A stretch of DNA of 64,000 nt from Psychrosphaera haliotis (GCF_039523615.1 NZ_BAAAFQ010000004.1:806001-870000), one strand, 5' to 3'; positions 52,589-61,260 are shown, counted from the first letter of the stretch. Translations and numbers: made by a program. Notes: generated from the sequence alone by a model not told the origin.

Positions 52589-52615
52589 TTCGCTACACGC
52601 ACCTACTGTTCGCCC

Positions 52616-52867
52616 ATGAACAAACTCTGGTGTGAAAAAAACTCACGCTTTCGAACCTATTTAAAAGAAATTAGAGAAGTCTCAGGTCAAACCCAGACAC
52701 AACTCGCCAGTAGCTTAGGGAAACCACAAAGTTATGTTTCTAAATACGAAAGCGGAGAACGAAAGTTAGACTTCTTGGAAACAATTGAAGTTGTTGAAGC
52801 CTGTGGCAAGTATGATTTGCAGGAATTAGTTACATTGTTATCTGACAAATCTCAAAAGCTAAAATAG
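52616..52867 (+). CDS. XRE-family HTH regulator
   Basis: 83 residues. A single HTH domain, RTYLKEIREVSGQTQTQLASSLGKPQSYVSKYESGERKLDFLETIEVVEACG, fills most of the protein. No toxin partner lies next to it. It sits between fxsA and groES, which are normally adjacent, so it is an insertion in that conserved pair. The dyad just upstream suggests self-regulation. Confidence 0.88.
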   Translation: MNKLWCEKNSRFRTYLKEIREVSGQTQTQLASSLGKPQSYVSKYESGERKLDFLETIEVVEACGKYDLQELVTLLSDKSQKLK

Positions 52868-52968
52868 AAACCTCGCAGCCTTTAAAGCAAAACTAAAAGC
52901 GCGTGAACCGTCTGACTTACATAACCCCTATTATTCCCTAATTTTTCGTTATTTTTTTCAATTTTTCA

Positions 52969-52996
52969 CTTGGGTTTTTTAAACCCACCCTCATAT
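52969..52996 (+). promoter_or_regulatory. Candidate sigma-32 heat-shock promoter of groESL
   Basis: CTTGGG-14-CCTCATAT resembles CTTGAA-N(11-15)-CCCCATNT, 100 bases before groES. It overlaps a perfect 7-3-7 dyad, TGGGTTT-ttt-AAACCCA (52971-52987). Confidence 0.5.
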
Positions 52997-53095
52997 ATTC
53001 GCCAACAACTAATTTTTAGTTTGTTTTAAAGCCTCCCAACCCTAAAACAGGGACTTTAAAACCTATTACAACCATAAACTTGGAGATAATGACAA

Positions 53096-53386
53096 ATGAG
53101 CATTCGTCCTCTACATGATCGTTTAATCGTTAAACGTAACGAACAAGAAACAAAATCAGCCGGCGGCATCGTACTAACGGGCTCTGCAGCTGAAAAATCT
53201 ACTCGCGGTGAAGTTATTGCTGTGGGCAACGGTCGTATTTTAGAAAATGGCGACGTTCGTCCGTTAGATGTAAAAGTTGGCGACACGGTTATCTTTAGCG
53301 ATGGCTACGGCGTAAAAACTGAAAAGCTTGATGGCGAAGAAGTATTAATCATGTCTGAGTCAGACATCTTGGCAATCGTTGAATAA
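53096..53386 (+). CDS. groES: Co-chaperonin GroES
   Basis: 96 residues. MSIRPLHDRLIVKRNEQETKSAGGIVLTGSAAEKSTRGEVIAVGNG with the mobile loop at about 17-32, and GDTVIFSDGYGVKTEKLDGEEVLIMSESDILAIVE. Caps the GroEL chamber. Ribosome site TGGAG; 15 bases before groEL. Confidence 0.98.
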   Translation: MSIRPLHDRLIVKRNEQETKSAGGIVLTGSAAEKSTRGEVIAVGNGRILENGDVRPLDVKVGDTVIFSDGYGVKTEKLDGEEVLIMSESDILAIVE

Positions 53387-53401
53387 TAGGAGTTTAAGAT
53401 T

Positions 53402-55054
53402 ATGGCAGCAAAAGACGTAAGATTTGGAAATGACGCTCGCAAAAAAATGTTAGCAGGCGTAAACGTTTTAGCAGACGCAGTAAAAGTAACGTTAGGTCCT
53501 AAAGGTCGTAACGTAGTATTAGACAAATCATTTGGTGGTCCAGCTATCACTAAAGATGGTGTATCTGTAGCTAAAGAAATTGAACTTGAAGACAAGTTTG
53601 AAAACATGGGCGCTCAAATGGTGAAAGAAGTTGCTTCTAAAGCCAATGACGAAGCCGGTGACGGTACTACAACTGCAACAGTTTTAGCTCAAGCTATTAT
53701 CAACGAAGGCATTAAAGCCGTTGCCGCAGATATGAACCCAATGGATCTTAAGCGCGGTATCGACAAAGCAGTAAAAGCGGCAATTGAAGAGCTTAAAGAG
53801 TTATCTGTACCATGTTCAGATTCAAAAGCGATTGCACAGGTAGGTACTATCTCTGCAAACTCTGACAAAGAAATTGGTGACATCATTGCTGAAGCAATGG
53901 AACGTGTTGGCCAAGAAGGTGTTATCACTGTTGAAGAAGGTCAAGCATTAGAAACTGAACTTGACGTTGTTGAAGGTATGCAGTTTGACCGTGGTTACCT
54001 ATCTCCATATTTCATCACTAACCAAGAAAATGGTTCGGTTGAACTAGATAACCCGTTCATTCTTTTAGTTGACAAAAAAGTGGGCAATATCCGTGAGCTA
54101 CTTCCTACACTGGAAGCCGTTGCTAAAGCCGGTAAGCCACTACTAATTATTGCTGAAGACCTAGAAAGTGAAGCCCTAGCAACGTTAGTTGTTAACAACA
54201 TGCGCGGTATTGTTAAAGCGTCTGCTGTTAAAGCGCCAGGTTTTGGTGACCGTCGTAAAGCAATGTTACAAGACATTGCGGTATTAACTGGTGCCACTGT
54301 GATTTCTGAAGAAATCGGCATGGAATTAGAAAAAGCACAACTTGAAGACCTAGGTACGGCCAAACGTGTTGTTATCACTAAAGATGATACAACTATTATT
54401 GATGGTGCTGGTGAGCAAGAAGGCATTGATGGCCGTGTTGCACAAATCAAAGCGCAAATTGAAGAGTCCTCTTCTGATTACGACAAAGAAAAGCTTCAAG
54501 AGCGTTTAGCTAAGCTTTCTGGCGGTGTTGCGGTTATTAAAGTTGGCGCAGCAACAGAAATGGAAATGAAAGAGAAAAAAGACCGTGTTGACGATGCATT
54601 ACATGCTACTCGCGCTGCGGTTCAGGAAGGTATTGTTGCCGGTGGTGGTACAGCACTTGTTCGTGTTGCAGCTAAACTTGCAGAGCTTAAAGGCGACAAC
54701 GAAGACCAAACTCACGGTATCAAAATTGCGTTACGCGCAATGGAAGCACCGCTTCGTCAAATCGCGTTCAACTCTGGTGATGAAGCATCAGTGGTTGTAA
54801 ACAAAGTTAAAGAAGGCGAAGGCAACTACGGTTACAACGCAGCAAACAGCACTTACAGCGACTTAGTTGAAGAAGGTATTCTAGACCCAACTAAAGTAAC
54901 TCGTAGCGCACTACAGTTTGCAGCATCAGTTGCGGGTCTTATGATCACCACAGAAGCAATGGTAACGGATGCACCTCAAGACGCATCAGCTGGTCCTGCA
55001 ATGCCTGATATGGGCGGCATGGGCGGTATGGGTGGAATGGGCGGCATGATGTAA
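53402..55054 (+). CDS. groEL: Chaperonin GroEL
   Basis: 550 residues. AAKDVRFGNDARKKMLAGVNVLADAVKVTLGPKGRNVVLDKSFGGP, nucleotide site GDGTTTATVLA (about 86), and the C-terminal Gly-Gly-Met tail (GGMGGMGGMGGMM). Folds client proteins with GroES in the cytoplasm. Downstream terminator at 55164. Confidence 0.98.
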   Translation: MAAKDVRFGNDARKKMLAGVNVLADAVKVTLGPKGRNVVLDKSFGGPAITKDGVSVAKEIELEDKFENMGAQMVKEVASKANDEAGDGTTTATVLAQAIINEGIKAVAADMNPMDLKRGIDKAVKAAIEELKELSVPCSDSKAIAQVGTISANSDKEIGDIIAEAMERVGQEGVITVEEGQALETELDVVEGMQFDRGYLSPYFITNQENGSVELDNPFILLVDKKVGNIRELLPTLEAVAKAGKPLLIIAEDLESEALATLVVNNMRGIVKASAVKAPGFGDRRKAMLQDIAVLTGATVISEEIGMELEKAQLEDLGTAKRVVITKDDTTIIDGAGEQEGIDGRVAQIKAQIEESSSDYDKEKLQERLAKLSGGVAVIKVGAATEMEMKEKKDRVDDALHATRAAVQEGIVAGGGTALVRVAAKLAELKGDNEDQTHGIKIALRAMEAPLRQIAFNSGDEASVVVNKVKEGEGNYGYNAANSTYSDLVEEGILDPTKVTRSALQFAASVAGLMITTEAMVTDAPQDASAGPAMPDMGGMGGMGGMGGMM

Positions 55055-55163
55055 TCATCTGTTACCATTTTTAAGCTTTTAAAATCAAGGTGTTACAACA
55101 ATTGTATACAGAAAAATATACATAAATGTAGACAGTAAAGTAGGCTTAAAAACACTCTTGAAG

Positions 55164-55195
55164 AAGGCGTTGGGATAACACTCCGCGCCTTTTTT
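55164..55195 (+). terminator. groEL terminator
   Basis: AAGGCG (55164-55169) pairs with CGCCTT (55186-55191), followed by T tail. Confidence 0.75.
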
Positions 55196-55218
55196 ACGCT
55201 TATGAAGGAAAATAGAAA

Positions 55219-55437
55219 ATGTACAAGTGTCGCAGAGAGTTTTCTCAAATTTTCGTAACAGAGTCTGGCATCATGGAAGGTGGTGAAAGAACAGATTTTA
55301 GTAATTCGTTAAAGCCTGAGCCTGATGATTTAGTTGGAAAAGTCATAGATGACTACAACGGAGATGTCGAAATTCAACCGGTGAAAGGCCATGATTTAGA
55401 CTATGTGATAAGTCTAATTAAAAAAACACTCAGGTAA
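55219..55437 (+). CDS. Small hypothetical protein
   Basis: 72 residues, acidic, no membrane segment. MYKCRREFSQIFVTESGIMEGGERTDFSNSLKPEPDDLVGKVIDDY. AAGGA lies upstream of the ATG. No family recognised. It may be the first gene of the accessory stretch after groEL. Confidence 0.5.
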   Translation: MYKCRREFSQIFVTESGIMEGGERTDFSNSLKPEPDDLVGKVIDDYNGDVEIQPVKGHDLDYVISLIKKTLR

Positions 55438-55570
55438 GTCATAGCCTAGTGAAGGCGATAGCGTGGGTGAATGATGACATCAAAGAAACAAAACCTATTG
55501 ATGTTTCTAAAAATCTGATGGTTCAATTTACTTTATTGAGAAAACTCTAATTTGGTCGTCGATTAATTTG

Positions 55571-56131
55571 TTATACTTGTCCATTCATCTTTAAAAGGTA
55601 GACATTATGGCTATCCAAAAGTGGCTTTACAAGTTGGCAGCGTTTTGGGTAATCAACTATTGCTTTCAACTGCCCATAGCGTTTATGCCCTTCGGCAAGA
55701 TGAAAAGGCACTAAGTAATTCTCTCCTGTAAAATCATAATAATTTCCGGCATCTTCAAATATTATTATTGGACTTGGGAAAGTCCCCTTCTGACGCAACG
55801 ATAAGGCAGGTTCATAATCCTTTATCATAGGATGACGCCAAATATTGTTACCAGCATTAATCACATGGTCTAGCTTACTCGGAAACAACTTAATGTCTAA
55901 GATCTCCTGAGTAGTAAATTTTGCCTCTTCAAAGCTCCAATGGACTAGGTCATGATGGCCGAACCTTTGGATAAAATTATCATGTCTGTATAACCACTCC
56001 CGAATCACTTCTTCCGGAAAATTAGTTAAGTGCGGCTGGACTCGGTTCAGATACTCATTAAAGGGTTCGTCATCACTTTTTTTAATGATTACTTTTAATA
56101 ACTTGGAATCGAAATCTTGTTGTTGCGACAT
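55571..56131 (-). CDS. Hypothetical protein, possible DNA/NTP-linked domain unclear
   Basis: 186 residues, soluble. Features: FNEYLNRVQPHLTNFPEEVIREWLYRHDNFIQRFGHHDLVHWSFEEAKF, PSPIIIFEDAGNYYDFTGENYLVPFHLAEGHKRYGQLKAIV. The EGHKRYGQL segment recalls ParB-like 'EGHRRY' boxes but is not enough for a call. No neighbour explains it. It lies at the left part of the accessory region. Confidence 0.6.
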   Translation of the reverse strand: MSQQQDFDSKLLKVIIKKSDDEPFNEYLNRVQPHLTNFPEEVIREWLYRHDNFIQRFGHHDLVHWSFEEAKFTTQEILDIKLFPSKLDHVINAGNNIWRHPMIKDYEPALSLRQKGTFPSPIIIFEDAGNYYDFTGENYLVPFHLAEGHKRYGQLKAIVDYPKRCQLVKPLLDSHNVYLLKMNGQV

Positions 56132-56365
56132 AAATAGTTACTCTGTTCAATGTGATTAATTGGTTGGACGCTTGGCAGAACGAAGAATCAGTTCGTTGCC
56201 TGTTCTAAATGAGCAGTAATTAAATTGAGGTTATTATGTACTAATCTAAAACAGTATCAGTAATCTTCCACGATCACCAGAGAACCAAAATTTAGTAGAT
56301 TAAGCTAACAACTTTAATTGATATGCCAATCTTAAAACTTTCACTGGATGACCGCGGGAGTTAGA

Positions 56366-56830
56366 TTAAGCAGCAGCTTCTGTCGCTAAGTTATCCGCAA
56401 GTTCATTGCCATAGATACCGCTATGACCTTTAACCCACTTAATGACAACTAGCGGCTTCTCTAGCTTCAACTTGTCGATTCGCTGCCATAGGTCTTGGTT
56501 AGCTACTGGCTTCTTTTTAGCACCCTTCCAGCCTTTCAACTTCCAACCTTCAAGCCACTCGTTGTAGCCCTGAGCAATCATATTGTTGTCTGTGTGGATA
56601 ATGTCTTCAGGCTCTGCAAGTTCGAGAGCCTTGATGACTGCTAACATTTCACAACGTACATTTGTTGTCGTGAATTCATTAAAAGTCGGTTCAACACGAG
56701 CCTTATAGGTCTCTAAGACTTCTCCTTGGTGGTTAAGTACAACAACACCTAATCCACCTCGAACACAGCCGTTCTGGTTGTTAGGTGCTGCACCATCAGT
56801 AAAGATTAAGCGTGATAGTTGTTTACTCAT
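56366..56830 (-). CDS. Ribonuclease HI, accessory copy
   Basis: 154 residues. The four catalytic acidic residues are in place: Asp in IFTDGAAPN (about 11), Glu in RCEMLAVIKAL (about 60), Asp in IIHTDNNMI (about 80) and Asp in GNELADNLA (about 145), with His in KGHSG. It degrades RNA of RNA-DNA hybrids. Sequence and setting suggest an element-borne copy rather than the housekeeping rnhA; that copy is not in the window. It follows the coiled-coil gene after 13 bases. Confidence 0.9.
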   Translation of the reverse strand: MSKQLSRLIFTDGAAPNNQNGCVRGGLGVVVLNHQGEVLETYKARVEPTFNEFTTTNVRCEMLAVIKALELAEPEDIIHTDNNMIAQGYNEWLEGWKLKGWKGAKKKPVANQDLWQRIDKLKLEKPLVVIKWVKGHSGIYGNELADNLATEAAA

Positions 56831-56843
56831 TGGCTTGTTCCTC

Positions 56844-57584
56844 CTATTGCTTCTCTAATAATTTACCTAATGCTTTGTTTACCTTCTTAAGTTCAGCTTT
56901 GTCCGCTTCTAGTCGCGATAAGCAGCCCTTTGCTGAGTCGATTTGTCGCTTCATTTCCTGAGTATGGCTACTAATGCTTATCTCAGCGTCAGCTTTCTTG
57001 CTGGCAATAAGTTCCTGCCGTTCATTCTCGGTGTAACTGTGATTAAACTTAAGACCTGCTATGTGCTTGTCACGAGCTGTTTCGACTCTCTTAACGTAAT
57101 CTTTTAGGGACTGCTCACAGTGGTTAATCGTTTGTGTTAACTGAACTCCATTAACCCTATCAATTGAGTTCCTTAACTCTGAACGTCTGCCTATGAGCTG
57201 CTCTTCTGTTGGTTCATTAACTACGTGTTGAGGTCGCTTAGTATCTTCAGGTAACTCAATGTCTCCCGTGATAGTGCTCCAGATTTCATCAAGCTCCTGC
57301 TCTCGTTGCTTCTCAGTCATGAATACAAGTGACCAGTATTTGGACTTGGCGATGTCTCTGAAGTCAGTCTTAGCGGTATTTAGGTTGACTCTAAGCTGCT
57401 TAGCCTTTGCTTCAGCTTCACGTTGTTCAACAGCTGCTTGTGTGTATTTAATTCGGTAATCATCAAACTTAATTTGTCCTTGCGCTGCGCTGTTGTATGC
57501 ACTGGCCAATAAGTCCTTGCAGATAGCCTCTAAAGCACAAAGGCGGTCTTTTAGTTCTTTGATAGTTTCATTTTGTTTAATCAT
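56844..57584 (-). CDS. Coiled-coil hypothetical protein
   Basis: 246 residues from the ATG at 57584, preceded by AAAAGGAG; the frame extends 23 codons further, overlapping the small upstream gene. The protein is almost wholly helical and charged, with heptad stretches at about 1-80 (NETIKELKDRLCALEAICKDLL; AAVEQREAEAKAKQLRVNL) and 175-246 (EMKRQIDSAKGCLSRLEADKAELKKV). No enzymatic motif. Middle gene of the RHH-like/coiled-coil/RNase HI operon. Function unknown. Confidence 0.7.
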   Translation of the reverse strand: MIKQNETIKELKDRLCALEAICKDLLASAYNSAAQGQIKFDDYRIKYTQAAVEQREAEAKAKQLRVNLNTAKTDFRDIAKSKYWSLVFMTEKQREQELDEIWSTITGDIELPEDTKRPQHVVNEPTEEQLIGRRSELRNSIDRVNGVQLTQTINHCEQSLKDYVKRVETARDKHIAGLKFNHSYTENERQELIASKKADAEISISSHTQEMKRQIDSAKGCLSRLEADKAELKKVNKALGKLLEKQ

Positions 57585-57603
57585 ACGTTTCTCCTTTTCG
57601 TTG

Positions 57604-57771
57604 TTATCGTGATAGTTGTTTAGCAATACATTCATTGATAATTGTTGATGCACCGACCTTGCGTGAGCTTTCAGCTTGTCGCTTAAATTGCTCTTGTTGA
57701 ATGAGTAATAGGTTCAAGGTGTTGAGGTTCACACGTACCTGAGGGTTAGTCAGTGTCTTGTAGTTTTTCAT
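57604..57771 (-). CDS. Small RHH-like protein, 55 residues
   Basis: ATG at 57771 with AAGGAG six bases upstream; stop at 57604, 17 bases before the ribosome-site-backed start of the coiled-coil gene. Sequence MKNYKTLTNPQVRVNLNTLN ... STIINECIAKQL. A basic helix followed by STIINECIAKQL resembles the second half of a ribbon-helix-helix domain, and VNLNTLN could be its strand. It would be the first gene of the operon and a possible repressor. Missed by 60-residue cut-offs. Confidence 0.6.
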   Translation of the reverse strand: MKNYKTLTNPQVRVNLNTLNLLLIQQEQFKRQAESSRKVGASTIINECIAKQLSR

Positions 57772-58125
57772 TAAGTTCTCCTTATGGTTTTTTTGATTTG
57801 AAACAGGCCTGATACAGAGTCGATAAGTCGAACGCCTGTCAGGTAGTTAATGGTGTTTTTGTTACAAAGCAGGGGCTTACAGATGAAGACCCGAACTAAG
57901 TCATGGGCTTTTTCGAAAACAAATAAGCCAAGAACAAGGCTCTTAGCGTGGACTGTTAGCCACTGAAAGCCTTCTTATTGAGTTACTTGTTGTTGGTTAA
58001 GGTTGCCTAGGACAAGTGCAGGAGGTGGGCACAAGTCCATAGGCTTTGGAGGAATCGAGTAAACAAACTTCATCAAGGCAATCACTCATACATGAATACA
58101 AGTGAATACTGGATAACGGATACAA
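57772..58125. other. Gene-poor island segment, left part
   Basis: Upstream region of the RHH-like operon. No ORF with a ribosome site was seen on either strand. Confidence 0.4.
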
Positions 58126-58164
58126 CATTAGGTCTGTCTTAAAGTTAAACTTTTAGACCTAATG
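58126..58164. repeat. Long imperfect hairpin
   Basis: CATTAGGTCT (58126-58135) pairs with AGACCTAATG (58155-58164), and inner AAAGTT/AACTTT extends it with one bulge. To its right (to ~58310) lies an AT-rich stretch with AGTCTTA recurring in both orientations. Confidence 0.7.
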
Positions 58165-58392
58165 AATTTATCTTGTATTGATTAGATAACAGAGGTCTTT
58201 AAGTAGTCTTATAGTTAATCTAATAGTCTTATTACTTATTAATAAATCTTAATTAAATTAGTAAATGACAGACTTAAAGAAGTCTTAATGATTAACTTAA
58301 AGTCCCCCTACCCAAATACAACCACCAATTAGCAGCTCCCCCAATTCTGCTAGGTGTTAATGTTGTATAGGGTTCGTAGTCTTCAATTACTG

Positions 58393-58620
58393 GACTAACT
58401 CAGACTTTCCTTCTCTTGTGTCAGGGAGTCACTAAACACTGTAATCTCAAGCTCCTTCGGCTAACGAGAGTAAACTTCGACCTGACTAACTCAGACTTTC
58501 CTTCTTCCAAAAGTCAGGGAGTCACTAAACACTGGATTCTCAAGCGCCTTAGGCCAGCGAGAGCAGACTTCGACCTGACCAACTCAGCTTTATTCTTCCG
58601 AAAGTCAGGGAGTCGCTAAG
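58393..58620. repeat. Tandem 91-93 bp repeats, two full copies and a partial third
   Basis: Copy 1 58393-58483, copy 2 58484-58576, partial copy 3 from 58577. Each starts GACTAACTCAG or GACCAACTCAG, contains GTCAGGGAGTC and ends ACTTCGACCT. Copy 2 has an internal stem GACTTT/AAAGTC. A remnant lies at 59541-59568. Confidence 0.9.
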
Positions 58621-58716
58621 CCTTTATTTACAAGGGCTACAAAGAGTGGTGATTTTATGGGTGAATGACTGAAGCACTACTCAAAGGCAAAACCAAGGTC
58701 ATAAATAGCCGTAAAA

Positions 58717-58809
58717 CGATCTGAGAGATCGCCTGAGCGGATTTCTGCATTAATCGAATATGAATGTACTAGTGAGCTTAAAGACGATCTCAGGGAGCCT
58801 TAGAGATCG
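58717..58809. repeat. Two hairpins sharing a CGATCT stem
   Basis: CGATCT-gag-AGATCG (58717-58731) and CGATCTC-N11-GAGATCG (58785-58809). The right one may terminate the minus-strand recombinase gene. Confidence 0.65.
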
Positions 58810-58854
58810 CCTTAATTAAAACTACTGATTAGGTGTATGTGATAGTGCAACTAA

Positions 58855-59412
58855 TTACTGTGCTATATACTCAGCCAAAACTTTATGAACAGCAGCTTTA
58901 CTACAGCCAACCTCAGCAGCAATCTTGCCTAAACTTAGACCTTCTTCACGTAGCTGGTGAACTCGCTCACGGTCTATAGTCTTCTTACGGCCAAACTTTA
59001 CGCCCTGTTCCTTTGCCTTAGCGATTCCTTCCATCTGTCTTTCATAGCGTAATGACAACTCGAACTCAGCGACAGCAGCAATCATATGGAACATAAGCTT
59101 TCCATGAGGTGTAGTTGTATCAATACCTTGGTCAAGGACGATTAGACCTACACCTTTGTCTTCAAGTAACTTAGAGATATTCGCTAGGTCTGCCACTGAG
59201 CGACCTAAGCGGTCTAACTTAGTCACAACTATTGCTTCACCTTCACGCACATAATCAAGCATCTTCTCCAGCTCTGGACGGTCTGCTGTCTTACCTGAGC
59301 GTTTCTCTTGGTAAATCTTGGTGCAGCCTTGTGCTGTCAATGCGTCCAACTGAACGTCTAACTTCTGCCCTGTAGTTGATACTCGTGCGTAACCAATAAG
59401 TTCTTTAGCCAT
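58855..59412 (-). CDS. Serine recombinase (resolvase/invertase family)
   Basis: 185 residues from the ATG at 59412 (AGGAG five bases upstream; a GTG two codons earlier overlaps that ribosome site). Catalytic Ser in YARVSTTGQ (about residue 10), EKRSGKTADRPELEKML, and IVVTKLDRLGRSVADL (about 65). GRKKTIDRERVHQLREEGLSLGKIAAEVGCSKAAVHKVL forms the C-terminal HTH. Full length for small resolvases. May act at the repeats just upstream. Confidence 0.94.
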   Translation of the reverse strand: MAKELIGYARVSTTGQKLDVQLDALTAQGCTKIYQEKRSGKTADRPELEKMLDYVREGEAIVVTKLDRLGRSVADLANISKLLEDKGVGLIVLDQGIDTTTPHGKLMFHMIAAVAEFELSLRYERQMEGIAKAKEQGVKFGRKKTIDRERVHQLREEGLSLGKIAAEVGCSKAAVHKVLAEYIAQ

Positions 59413-59446
59413 GTTCACTCCTAGCTGTTCAAAAACATCTTAAACT

Positions 59447-59520
59447 TTAGTGAACACTATATTAGTGAACGGTTTTTGAACGGTCAAGCGTAAAGTTCAC
59501 AATCTTTTACTTTTGTGAAC
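59447..59520. promoter_or_regulatory. Repeated GTGAAC motifs upstream of the recombinase
   Basis: TTAGTGAAC occurs at 59447 and 59462, TTTGAAC at 59475, and the pair GTTCAC (59495) / GTGAAC (59515) is inverted. This fits a recombination (res-like) site or an operator. Confidence 0.45.
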
Positions 59521-59540
59521 GATTAGTTGTTTCGAGGGCG

Positions 59541-59568
59541 ACTTTGTTCTTCTCAAGTCAGGGAGTTA
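59541..59568. repeat. Remnant of the 91-93 bp repeat
   Basis: GACTTTgttcttctcAAGTCAGGGAGT matches the middle of the tandem units. The rest of this gap up to 59841 shows no gene, only the upstream region of the HIRAN gene. Confidence 0.6.
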
Positions 59569-59841
59569 TATAAACGCACCACTAGAAAAGCCTGAGAGGT
59601 TTCTTTGTGGCTTGTTAAGGTGAATGTATTTGGTTGTCTTGAAGATTGTCTTAGCGATCTTCCTGTGGGGCGTAAAGGCACCCTATGGGGGGAGTTGAGG
59701 CTTCTTCATTGTCGAATTGGCCTCTCAGATTTTTGTAGTGAAACTTTTTTGAGGTAGCTGAGAAAACCTTAACTAAATCACTGTAGACTCTAGGTAATCT
59801 GTGCATTACGATAGCTGAAAGCTTAACTACATGGATTTAGT

Positions 59842-60192
59842 ATGGGTACATTCAACACAAAATTGGCAGGTGTAACATATGACTGCCCCAACGGCACTAA
59901 CCGACAGCAAGTAATACGTAAATATGTCAAAGTAGGACAGCGAGTGTTTTTAGTACGTGAGCCTAACAATCAGTATAGCCCCGATGCCATTGGCGCATGG
60001 ATAGTACACAAAGGGTTCTTTAAGAACACTAAGTATCACATAGGATATATCGCCAACTCTATTTCTTGTCGCCTAGCAGGTGAAATAGACGGTGGGAAAA
60101 AAGTGACAGGCAGGGTCAAAGATATCACTGGTGGATGTGCTGGCGCGTCTTTCGGAGTAAACATTGAAGTCAATGCGAATTATGAGGATTAG
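59842..60192 (+). CDS. HIRAN-domain protein
   Basis: 116 residues, a single HIRAN domain: FNTKLAGVTYDCPNGTNRQQVIRKYVKVGQRVFLVREPNNQYSPDAIGAWIV, KYHIGYIANSISCRLAGEIDGGKKVTGRV. HIRAN domains bind free DNA 3' ends in HLTF/Rad5-type remodelers; stand-alone bacterial copies occur in phages and islands with unproven roles. It is 3 bases upstream of the membrane-protein gene and surely co-transcribed. Confidence 0.85.
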   Translation: MGTFNTKLAGVTYDCPNGTNRQQVIRKYVKVGQRVFLVREPNNQYSPDAIGAWIVHKGFFKNTKYHIGYIANSISCRLAGEIDGGKKVTGRVKDITGGCAGASFGVNIEVNANYED

Positions 60193-60195
60193 TAA

Positions 60196-61260
60196 ATGAA
60201 GCAAGTACTTAAACCCATTGTAGTGATAGTTTTATTGATTATTCTAAATTACTTTATTGCATCTGGGGACTTAATGACGCTCTCCGTTTTTTGCCTAACT
60301 TTATGGGCACTATTGAGCCATCTCCTTAGTGTCGAAACAAAACAAAAATTAATTTCATCTAGGCTTTCTATAAAACACGACCTTGAGTTACATGAACACG
60401 GAATATTTTGGATACCTATTTTTTTCTTCAGCTTTCTTGCTCTATGGGTTGGCCTTTTCAGTACAGAGTTCAATCCTAACTTAATATTCACTAACCCGCT
60501 TATTATTGTAAATTCCTTAAAGGTCCCAGTTACGATATTTGCGCTTTGTATCCCATTTACTGTTGCTATAGGAAGGTTCCATGGGTCAGCTCAAAGACTA
60601 TACGCCAATCAACAAGCTGAAGCGGTAAAGTCATTTAAGCACTACTTCGATCACAGAGAGGCATTCAAACAGCATATATTAGAAAGGCTTGAACAAAAAA
60701 ATCGAGATGAAAACCTGTTAGAAATAGGTAATATTCCTGAGCTCTATAAGACAGTTTTCCCAAAGGCTAGTGTTCACAATTTCGATATCACCCCAAGCGC
60801 ACAAACTAAATTAAATCTAGAAGCGATAATACAAAATATTAAAACGGAAAAAGAGGCTTTCCTTGAACTTAACTGCTCTTGTGAAGATAGTAAAATACAT
60901 ACGATAGAAACTTTATCACAAACCGTGCAGCTTCACTTTTCCAGTTTATTGAAGGACACAGGGCTTAAACTAAAAGGTGCTAACTCTCCCAGTACAAACA
61001 CCGCATTTCACCTAAGTGGGCCAGAGTTTGCTACTAGAATGGCATACGAATTACAAAACATTTTCACATGGGCTGGCGAATTCGCAGGCGACCAAGAGAC
61101 AATTGCTAACTGTCAAATAATTCCCGACAACCTGCGCATTAAAGATGAAAACGACTACATAAGCTGTCTTATTGACTTAATTGTTTTTATCGAGAAAAAC
61201 CAACAAACTGAGCGAGCTGAATTCATGAATAATCTTGCCGAACAGTTTAATCAACTCTAA
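60196..61260 (+). CDS. Membrane protein of unknown function paired with the HIRAN gene
   Basis: 354 residues. Four hydrophobic segments in the first ~125 residues (about 5-22, 28-45, 72-92, 105-125), then a soluble ~230-residue domain with GRFHGSAQRLYANQQAEAVKSFKHYFDHREAF, TPSAQTKLNLEAIIQNI and FATRMAYELQNIFTWAGEF. No family recognised. Its stop overlaps that of the convergent integrase. Typical of island cargo; a defence role is speculative. Confidence 0.7.
   Translation: MKQVLKPIVVIVLLIILNYFIASGDLMTLSVFCLTLWALLSHLLSVETKQKLISSRLSIKHDLELHEHGIFWIPIFFFSFLALWVGLFSTEFNPNLIFTNPLIIVNSLKVPVTIFALCIPFTVAIGRFHGSAQRLYANQQAEAVKSFKHYFDHREAFKQHILERLEQKNRDENLLEIGNIPELYKTVFPKASVHNFDITPSAQTKLNLEAIIQNIKTEKEAFLELNCSCEDSKIHTIETLSQTVQLHFSSLLKDTGLKLKGANSPSTNTAFHLSGPEFATRMAYELQNIFTWAGEFAGDQETIANCQIIPDNLRIKDENDYISCLIDLIVFIEKNQQTERAEFMNNLAEQFNQL

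Noticed and set aside
52444..52635. Plus-strand 63-codon ORF after fxsA
   Set aside because: Runs through the fxsA terminator and the XRE operator; no protein-like features.
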